Below are positions 1 through 5,638 of a DNA stretch of 7,296 bases, piece by piece. The notes beneath the pieces are model-generated. The model ran no database searches. It saw nothing but the letters and a program-made list of their open reading frames with translations, and was not told where the DNA came from. The stretch covers positions 1 to 7,296 of the forward strand of contig JAFIHO010000423.1 in assembly GCA_017849395.1 (NCBI GenBank). Direction: 5' to 3'. Source of the stretch: Hyphomicrobiales bacterium (GTDB lineage Bacteria; Pseudomonadota; Alphaproteobacteria; Micropepsales; Micropepsaceae). The translations under genes were made by a program, and so were the position numbers. Numbering within the stretch: position 1 is the stretch's first letter; the number at the start of each line of letters is the position of its first letter.

Positions 1-1373
1 GGTTTGCTCCAGGCGACGCGTACCCAGCCTTTGAAGGCGTCATCGTCCTCGCCGAAATAGGACAGCACGCCGTCCCATGTGGTGATGTCGCGCTTGATGT
101 TGTTGTCGAGGCGCGCCTTGGCCTCGGCGTAAAGGCCGTGCTGGATTTCGGCCAGGAACTGCACGGCCTGTTCGATGAAATCCTGCCGCGCCATGGCGAT
201 GGATTTTACCTTGTCGCCGTCGCGCAACGTGTCGCGACGCATATAGGTGACCTGGCCGTTCGCGGCGTCGCGCGGGCCGATTTCCATGATGATGGGCGCG
301 CCGCGGCGCACCCAGTTCCAGCGCTTTTCCGCCGACTTGGTTTTCTTGATGTCGAGATGCGCGCGAACCGGCTGTCCGAAGGCGGTGAATTTGTTCAGCG
401 CCTCTACCAGTACTTCGCAATATTTCAGCACCGCCTCGTCTTCGGGCTTGTCGCGCAGCATGGGCACCACGACGATCTGTTTCGGTGCGATGGCGGGCGG
501 CAGGCGCAGGCCGTCATCATCGCCATGCGTCATGATCACGCCGCCGATCAGGCGGGTGGAGACGCCCCAGCTTGTGGTGTTGCACAGTTCCAGTTCGCCC
601 GCGTCGTTCTGGAACTTGATGTTCTGCGCCTCGGCGAAATGGGTGCCCAGGAAGTGCGAGGTGCCGGCCTGCAGCGCCTTGCCGTCCTGCATCATGGCCT
701 CGATGGAATAGGTGTTCACGGCGCCGGGGAAGCGTTCATTCTCCGGCTTCTCGCCCGCGATCACCGGCATGGCCAGAACGTCTTCGGCGAAGGAGCGGTA
801 GACCTCCAGCATCTTGCGGGTTTCCACCACCGCGTCCTCGACGCTGGCATGGGCGGTGTGGCCTTCCTGCCAGAGGAATTCGGTGGTGCGCAGGAACAGG
901 CGAGGCCGCATTTCCCAGCGAACGACATTGGCCCACTGGTTGATCAGCAGCGGCAGGTCGCGATGGCTTCTGATCCAGCGGCTGAAAGCGTCGCCGATGA
1001 TGGTCTCGGAGGTGGGGCGCACCACCAGCGGTTCTTCCAGCTTCGCTTCCGGGTCTGGTTGCAGCTTGCCATCGATGGCCTTCAGCCGGTGATGGGTGAC
1101 GACCGCCATTTCCTTGGCGAAGCCTTCGACATGCTCGGCCTCCTTGGCGATGAAGGACAGCGGGATGAACATGGGGAAGTAGCAGTTCTCGTGCCCCGTC
1201 GCCTTGATGCGGCGGTCCATCTCCTGCTGGATCTGTTCCCACACGCCATAGCCCCAGGGCTTGATCACCATCGCGCCGCGGACGGGCGAGGTCTCGGCCA
1301 TGTCGGCGTCGCGCACCACGGCCTGGTACCAGTCCGCGAAACGGCTGCGGTCTACGGGCAGGGCGCGTTGCAT
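1..1373 (-). CDS. proS: Proline--tRNA ligase, archaeal/eukaryal-like type (3' end cut by window edge)
   Basis: Class II aminoacyl-tRNA synthetase that charges tRNA-Pro in the cytoplasm. 457 codons are visible from the ATG at 1371-1373; the C-terminus lies beyond base 1. Visible landmarks are the proline/ATP-site RPTSE at about residues 119-123, class II motif 2 (RWEMRPRLFLRTTEF, 152-166), ALQAGTSHFLG (233-243), and the motif 3 region WGVSTRLIGGV (269-279), followed by an anticodon-binding domain beginning near 298 (KQIVVVPM). There is no YbaK-like insertion between motifs 2 and 3. The sequence matches the archaeal/eukaryal-like (type 3) family, which is normally about 480-510 aa, rather than the roughly 440-aa type 2 enzyme usual in alphaproteobacteria. 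The start is supported by GGAG (1379-1382) five bases upstream; an ATG at 1400-1402 is out of frame. It lies 43 bp downstream of the efflux gene on the same strand, so the two may be co-transcribed. Family call is very secure; subtype fairly secure. Confidence 0.96.
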   Translation of the reverse strand, partial: MQRALPVDRSRFADWYQAVVRDADMAETSPVRGAMVIKPWGYGVWEQIQQEMDRRIKATGHENCYFPMFIPLSFIAKEAEHVEGFAKEMAVVTHHRLKAIDGKLQPDPEAKLEEPLVVRPTSETIIGDAFSRWIRSHRDLPLLINQWANVVRWEMRPRLFLRTTEFLWQEGHTAHASVEDAVVETRKMLEVYRSFAEDVLAMPVIAGEKPENERFPGAVNTYSIEAMMQDGKALQAGTSHFLGTHFAEAQNIKFQNDAGELELCNTTSWGVSTRLIGGVIMTHGDDDGLRLPPAIAPKQIVVVPMLRDKPEDEAVLKYCEVLVEALNKFTAFGQPVRAHLDIKKTKSAEKRWNWVRRGAPIIMEIGPRDAANGQVTYMRRDTLRDGDKVKSIAMARQDFIEQAVQFLAEIQHGLYAEAKARLDNNIKRDITTWDGVLSYFGEDDDAFKGWVRVAWSK

Positions 1374-1378
1374 GGGAA

Positions 1379-1383
1379 CTCCG
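1379..1383 (-). promoter_or_regulatory. Ribosome binding site of proS
   Basis: On the minus strand CGGAG precedes the ATG at 1373 by five bases (TTCCC). It selects this ATG over the out-of-frame ATG at 1400-1402. Confidence 0.6.
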
Positions 1384-1416
1384 TGTTTTGGCCGCTTTCC
1401 ATAGCGGAAGTTGGTC

Positions 1417-2658
1417 TCAGCGCAAATGCGCCTGTTCGTGCGGTTTTGGGCGGAAGAGGAGGTTGGTCAAAAGGGCCAGCGCCCCGAACATGCACATCAG
1501 GGCGACCATCGGCACCGGCGTCGTGGGATGGAAGGTGCCCATCAGCAGCGACGCGGCGGTGCCGCCCGCATAGATGAACAGACCCATCAGCGCCGAGGCC
1601 ATGCCCGCCGCATGGCCATAGCCCGACAGCGCCAGTCCGGCGGCGGTCGGGTTGATGGCGCCGATCAGGGAGCAGAAGATGAACAGCCAGGGCTCCAGCC
1701 CATAAATGCCGCCCCAGCCGGTGACGCCGAACACCAGCGCGCCGACACCGGCGGCGGCTTGCAGGCCCAGCGCCGCCGTCAGCAGTTTGCCTGCCGGGCG
1801 GTGGCGCAGCAGCCGGGCGGTGATCTGGGACCAGATCACTAGGCCGATGCCGTTCAGCATGAACAGGAAGCCGAAATATTCGGCGGGGATGCCGAACACA
1901 TTGATCACGACATGCGGGAAGCCGGTCAGGAACACATACAGGCCGCAGCCCGACAGGGTGAGCGACAGGATGTAGACGATGAAGCGGCGGTCGCGTGCGA
2001 TGACGATATAGTCCTTCAGCACCGCGAAGGGGTGCAGGGTGCGCTGTGACCCCGCATGGGTTTCGGGCAGGCGGAAGAACACTACGCACAGTGCGGCCAG
2101 CGCCGAGATGCCCTGAATCCAGAACAGCCAGCGCCAGCTCGCGATGAGCAGCATCCCGCCGCCGAGCAGCGGCGCGAACAGCGGCGACACCGACAGGATC
2201 AGCAGCATCTGGGCGAAGATGCGGCTGGCTTCCTCGGGCGGGAACATGTCGCGCACACAGGCGCGCGCCAGCACCGTGCCGCCGCAGCCGCCCAGCGCCT
2301 GGACGAAGCGCGCGCCATCCCGCGCCAGCGGGTCCTGGGCGATGGCGCAGGCGGCGGAGCCGAGGATGTAAAGCACCAGCCCGATCAGCAGCGGGCGGCG
2401 GCGGCCGAAACGGTCGGACAAGGGGCCTACCAGGACCTGTCCCACCGTGATCCCCAGAAAGTAGGACGCCAGGGAATGTTCGACCTGGGCGATGGGCACT
2501 TCGAACTCGCGCGCGATGGTGGGCAGCGCGGGCAGGTACATGTCGATGGCGATGGGGGTGAAGACCGTCAGCACCCCGAACAGGACGATCAGTTCCAGCC
2601 GCCGCATCGCCGTAAGAGGGGCGGGAGCGAGGCTGGCGGCGGGGGCGGGCGCGGACAT
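1417..2658 (-). CDS. Bcr/CflA family multidrug efflux MFS transporter
   Basis: A 413-aa inner-membrane proton-driven drug exporter of the major facilitator superfamily (DHA1, Bcr/CflA group). The protein has about twelve hydrophobic segments. The first (from about residue 21) runs into the family hallmark IDMYLPALP at 38-46; the cytoplasmic loop 2-3 motif A is GPLSDRFGRRRP at 78-89; a glycine/proline-rich segment, SPLFAPLLGGG, lies in the TM5 region. Length is typical for the family (about 390-410 aa). I chose the ATG at 2656-2658, which gives MSAPAPAASL; the frame stays open upstream to a TTG at 2716-2718, but that would add a Pro-rich tail unlike the family and run over the lolC start. No strong Shine-Dalgarno is seen. 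The substrate cannot be read from sequence; bicyclomycin, chloramphenicol and sulfonamides are known for relatives. It is an insertion relative to the usual proS-lolC-lolD-dnaE neighbourhood. Confidence 0.93.
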   Translation of the reverse strand: MSAPAPAASLAPAPLTAMRRLELIVLFGVLTVFTPIAIDMYLPALPTIAREFEVPIAQVEHSLASYFLGITVGQVLVGPLSDRFGRRRPLLIGLVLYILGSAACAIAQDPLARDGARFVQALGGCGGTVLARACVRDMFPPEEASRIFAQMLLILSVSPLFAPLLGGGMLLIASWRWLFWIQGISALAALCVVFFRLPETHAGSQRTLHPFAVLKDYIVIARDRRFIVYILSLTLSGCGLYVFLTGFPHVVINVFGIPAEYFGFLFMLNGIGLVIWSQITARLLRHRPAGKLLTAALGLQAAAGVGALVFGVTGWGGIYGLEPWLFIFCSLIGAINPTAAGLALSGYGHAAGMASALMGLFIYAGGTAASLLMGTFHPTTPVPMVALMCMFGALALLTNLLFRPKPHEQAHLR

Positions 2659-2707
2659 GGGCTGGCAGGGGGATAGGGCCGGGCGGGGCGGGTGGCAAGC
2701 CTTTCCG
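2659..2707. promoter_or_regulatory. Divergent intergenic spacer between efflux gene and lolC
   Basis: Only 49 bp separate the two opposed start codons. The spacer is very G-rich on the plus strand and shows no recognisable -35/-10 hexamers or A/T-rich stretch. Promoters for both genes must therefore be unusual or lie inside the opposite coding region. I see no operator palindrome. Confidence 0.3.
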
Positions 2708-3998
2708 ATGGACGGCAATGTCGCGGACCCTTACCCTGCGGGTCCCGGCCCCGAATCGAGGAATCCCGCCATTTTCGCGCCTTTCGAATGGATGATCGCG
2801 CTGCGCTATCTGCGGCCAACGCGCAAGACGGGGTTCATCTCCATCATCTCCTTCCTGTCGCTGGCCGGAATCGCGGTGGGGGTCGCGGCACTGATCATCG
2901 TTCTGTCGGTGATGAACGGATTCAGACAGGAGCTGCTGAAGAACATCCTGGGCCTGAACGGCCATGTGACGGTGCAGGGCCAACTGACCGACTATGACGC
3001 GGTGGCGGCGCGCATCGGCAAGGTGCCCGGCGTGGTCCGCGCCGCGCCCGTGGTGGACGGGCAGGTGATGGCGGCGCAGAACGGCGTCAATTCCGCCGTG
3101 CTGGTGCGCGGGATGCGGCGCGACGATCTGAAAAGCCTGACCACCGTCTCCACCAAGCTGACACCCGGCGCGCTGGACACGTTCGAAGGCAATGACGTGG
3201 TCATCATCGGTTCGGGGCTTGCCCAGAAGCTGGGACTGCATCTGGGCGGGTCCATCACCCTGATCGCGCCGCGCGGTGATGTGACGCCTTTCGGTACCAC
3301 GCCGCGCATCAAGACCTATACGGTGGGTGGCATCTTCCGCATCGGCATGACGACCTATGACACCGCCTTTGTGTTCATGCCGCTGGAGGAGGCGCAACTG
3401 TTCTTCAACACCGGCAACACGGTGAACAGCATCGAGACGATGGTCGCCAATCCCGACAATGACTTCAATCTTCTGGCGCCGATCCGCGCTGCGGCGGGAC
3501 AGAATGTGCGGATAATGCCGTGGCAGGATTTCAACTCCAACCTGTTCGAGGCGCTGCAGGTGGAGCGCGTCACCATGGCGCTGATCCTGTCGCTGATCGT
3601 GGCGGTGGCGGCGCTGAACATCATTTCGGGCCTGATCATGCTGGTGAAGGACAAGTCGGCGGACATCGCGATCCTGCGCACCATGGGGGCGTCGCGCGGC
3701 TCGATGATGCGCATCTTCTTCCTGGCCGGGGCCAGCATCGGGGTGGTGGGCACGATGGCCGGGTTCGCCATCGGGGTTCTGTTCTGCGCCAATATCGAAA
3801 GCATCCGCCAGTTCCTGTCGCATCTGACGGGAACGACGCTGTTCGATCCCACCATCTATTTCCTGTCGCGCATGCCGGCGGAGATGGATGCGACGGATGT
3901 CACCTATGTCGTCGTTGTTTCGCTGGTGCTAACCTTCCTGGCGACGCTCTATCCGAGCTGGCGGGCGGCGCGGCTCGATCCGGTCGAGGCGCTGCGCT

Positions 3999-4006
<8 letters not shown>
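2708..4006 (+). CDS. lolC: Lipoprotein-releasing ABC transporter, transmembrane subunit (LolC/E, LolF-like)
   Basis: A 432-aa inner-membrane permease that, with LolD, extracts mature outer-membrane lipoproteins from the inner membrane and passes them to the periplasmic chaperone LolA. The topology is that of the family: a cytoplasmic N-terminus with FEWMIALRYLR (26-36), TM1 around 42-68, a large periplasmic domain, then three FtsX-type helices at about 290-313, 336-360 and 397-418, with the cytoplasmic coupling segment AILRTMGAS after TM2 and the typical end RAARLDPVEALRYE. The start at ATG 2708 is the last one upstream that does not enter the efflux gene; the in-frame ATG at 2792 would remove the conserved FEW segment. 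The Shine-Dalgarno is weak. The lolD start overlaps its last codons. Only one such permease precedes lolD, as in organisms with a homodimeric LolF, so lolC names the family rather than a strict orthologue. Confidence 0.95.
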
Positions 4007-4670
<664 letters not shown>

Positions 4671-4684
4671 GTGCGAGGCCGGAC

Positions 4685-5326
4685 TCAGCCGCTTCTTGTC
4701 ATCACTGCCAGCAATGTACCGCCGGGAACATCGTTCACATCCCCCGCGGCTATCTGTCGGAACGTCATCTCATGCTGGACATGAAGTCCGGTGAAGGTCA
4801 GGCCTGCGCTATCGAAGATCGCGAAAGCTTCTGCGGCTGTATAGGGCTTGAAATGATGAATGAGATCGGGGTGATTGATGGGAATGCTGCCCACCAGAAC
4901 TCCGCCCGGCTTCAAGACCCGCGCAAGTTCGCGCATGGCGCGCTCCGGCTGGTCGACATGCTCCAGCGTTTCGAAGGATGTCGCACCGGAAACCGACGCA
5001 TCGGGTAGCGGCAGGTCATAGATCGATCCCCGGTCATAATTGAATTCCGGGAGCTCACGCTTCGCTTCCTGTACGGCGCGAATATCGAGGTCCAGGCCCC
5101 TGTAGGAGAAGGCCTTGTTCAGCACCAGCGCGCCATAGCCGCTGCCGCAGGCCACATCCAGCACATCCCGGCCCGCCAGCACCTCATTGGCGAACAGATA
5201 TCGTGCGACATGGCGCAGGGCGATGCGGTCCACATGGGCATGAACATCGGCCCCGACCATTTTCTTGAGCCGCTGATAGGTGTTCTTCGCGGCGTCAGGA
5301 GCGAGGGCGTACAGGGCCGATTTCAT
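4685..5326 (-). CDS. Class I SAM-dependent methyltransferase, substrate unknown
   Basis: A 213-aa soluble Rossmann-fold methyltransferase of the Methyltransf_11/25 type. Motif I is VLDVACGSGYG (55-65), the acidic end of strand 2 is GLDLD (77-81), motif II region is FETLEHVDQP (118-127), and motif III region is LKPGGVLVGSIP (138-149). A short N-terminal helical part (1-45) precedes the fold. No membrane segment or second domain is seen. The substrate cannot be deduced; similar FETLEH proteins are often found with surface glycan or lipid genes, but none are present here. The ATG at 5324-5326 has only a C-rich leader and no clear Shine-Dalgarno. By hand count, GC over 4741-4980 is about 59%, against about 66% in two sampled stretches of dnaE. 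The gene also breaks the usual lolD-dnaE adjacency, so acquisition by insertion is plausible. Confidence 0.88.
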   Translation of the reverse strand: MKSALYALAPDAAKNTYQRLKKMVGADVHAHVDRIALRHVARYLFANEVLAGRDVLDVACGSGYGALVLNKAFSYRGLDLDIRAVQEAKRELPEFNYDRGSIYDLPLPDASVSGATSFETLEHVDQPERAMRELARVLKPGGVLVGSIPINHPDLIHHFKPYTAAEAFAIFDSAGLTFTGLHVQHEMTFRQIAAGDVNDVPGGTLLAVMTRSG

Positions 5327-5404
5327 GTGGGGGGTCCGGATGCAATGGAAAAATCAGGATGCCATTGTCGGGAAGAACGAACAATCGCCGAAAAAAACAG
5401 AAAT

Positions 5405-5435
5405 TTGATCTTGTTTTGTTCTCAGAACATATATA
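5405..5435 (+). promoter_or_regulatory. Candidate sigma-70 promoter of the short ORF (and possibly dnaE)
   Basis: TTGATC (5405-5410) and TATATA (5430-5435) form a -35/-10 pair with a 19-bp spacer. An alternative is TTGTTT (5411-5416) with TAGAAC (5434-5439) at 17 bp. Either -10 element lies inside the LexA box, the arrangement expected for repression by blocked RNA polymerase binding. The exact hexamers are uncertain. Confidence 0.45.
5417..5429. repeat. 13-bp palindrome overlapping the LexA box
   Basis: TGTTCTCAGAACA is a perfect inverted repeat around the C at 5423. It contributes a third GTTC half-site (5418-5421, plus strand) facing the two minus-strand half-sites of the LexA box, and shares GAAC 5425-5428 with it. 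It may be an accident of the box or a secondary protein-binding site. Confidence 0.55.
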
Positions 5436-5439
5436 GAAC
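5425..5439 (-). promoter_or_regulatory. LexA operator (SOS box), alphaproteobacterial GTTC-N7-GTTC
   Basis: On the minus strand the sequence is GTTC-TATATAT-GTTC (GAAC-N7-GAAC on plus), an exact match to the direct-repeat LexA consensus established for Rhizobium, Rhodobacter and Caulobacter. The central seven bases are all A/T. It ends 27 bp before the ATG at 5467, inside the likely -10 region, so it is placed to repress the rightward transcript. It is about 100 bp from the methyltransferase start and is less likely to control that gene. Confidence 0.8.
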
Positions 5440-5453
5440 ACCTCTTGCAAGAC

Positions 5454-5459
5454 GAGGAG
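5454..5459 (+). promoter_or_regulatory. Strong Shine-Dalgarno for the 31-codon ORF
   Basis: GAGGAG lies seven bases upstream of the ATG at 5467. It is the best ribosome binding site seen in the window and the main argument that this very short frame is translated. Confidence 0.75.
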
Positions 5460-5466
5460 ATCGGTC

Positions 5467-5562
5467 ATGTGGATCACGGATGCGTTGTCAGGGCTGACGC
5501 TGGTGCTGTTCATGGCGGGGTCCTTTGTGGCGGCCAGCGGGGCACATGCGCTGATCGCCTAG
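5467..5562 (+). CDS. sidA: SOS-regulated single-pass membrane micropeptide, SidA-like division inhibitor candidate
   Basis: A 31-codon ORF ending in TAG. The product begins MWITDALSGLTLVLFM, continues AGSFVAASG and ends AHALIA. It is one hydrophobic segment of about 20 residues (roughly 8-28) with an Asp at position 5 and no Lys or Arg, so it should sit in the inner membrane. In Caulobacter, SidA is a 29-aa inner-membrane peptide induced through LexA that blocks division by binding FtsW; from memory its locus is next to dnaE, as here. Size, topology, operator and location agree. I cannot recall the Caulobacter sequence well enough to claim residue identity, so the symbol is an inference from context. 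The start is fixed by GAGGAG seven bases upstream. If TAG were read through, a basic 15-residue tail (LWTKRAAAFRRSRIA) would follow. Alternatives: an unrelated SOS micropeptide, or a non-functional leader ORF for dnaE. Confidence 0.7.
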   Translation: MWITDALSGLTLVLFMAGSFVAASGAHALIA

Positions 5563-5577
5563 CTGTGGACTAAGCGG

Positions 5578-5601
5578 GCGGCGGCGTTTCGCCGGAGCCG
5601 C
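5578..5601 (+). other. GC-rich hairpin between the short ORF and dnaE
   Basis: GCGGC-GGCG (5578-5586) can pair with CGCC (5590-5593) and GCCGC (5597-5601), giving nine G-C pairs with a TTT loop and a three-base GGA bulge. It starts 15 bases after the short ORF's stop. No T-run follows, so it is not a standard intrinsic terminator. It could stabilise the upstream mRNA, attenuate dnaE, or be incidental in this GC-rich DNA. Confidence 0.4.
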
Positions 5602-5638
5602 ATCGCGTGAATATGGATGGTCCCAAGCCGGAATCGTC

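Larger units (their letters stand above)
5327..5638. other. 312-bp intergenic region with SOS promoter and short ORF
   Basis: This is the only long gap between large genes. By hand count 5401-5460 is about 35% GC, far below the flanks. It contains, in order: a weak imperfect inverted repeat (ATTGT at 5364-5368 with ACAAT at 5381-5385), tandem GAAC GAAC (5375-5382), an A7-rich run (5391-5397), promoter-like hexamers, a LexA box, a strong Shine-Dalgarno, a 31-codon ORF and a GC-rich hairpin, all described separately. No promoter for the leftward methyltransferase could be identified. Confidence 0.7.

Noticed and set aside
1392..1407. CCGCT/AGCGG hairpin between the efflux gene and proS as a terminator
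   Set aside because: The stem is only five base pairs and no T-run follows it on the minus strand; termination here would also leave proS without an evident promoter.
138..1577. A 479-codon open frame on the plus strand
   Set aside because: It lies antisense to proS, is rich in His, Arg and Gly with no recognisable domain, and is explained by GC-rich codon bias of the real gene.
1352..3823. An 823-codon open frame on the minus strand
   Set aside because: It runs across the efflux gene in the wrong frame and antisense to lolC. The translation is low-complexity Arg/His/Pro and matches no family.
5364..5385. ATTGT/ACAAT inverted repeat near the A-rich run as a terminator
   Set aside because: The stem is short and bulged, and in neither direction is it followed by a T-run in the transcript.
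5295..5513. A 72-codon minus-strand frame crossing the LexA box and the short ORF
   Set aside because: It overlaps the methyltransferase start and the regulatory region and has no ribosome site or recognisable protein character.
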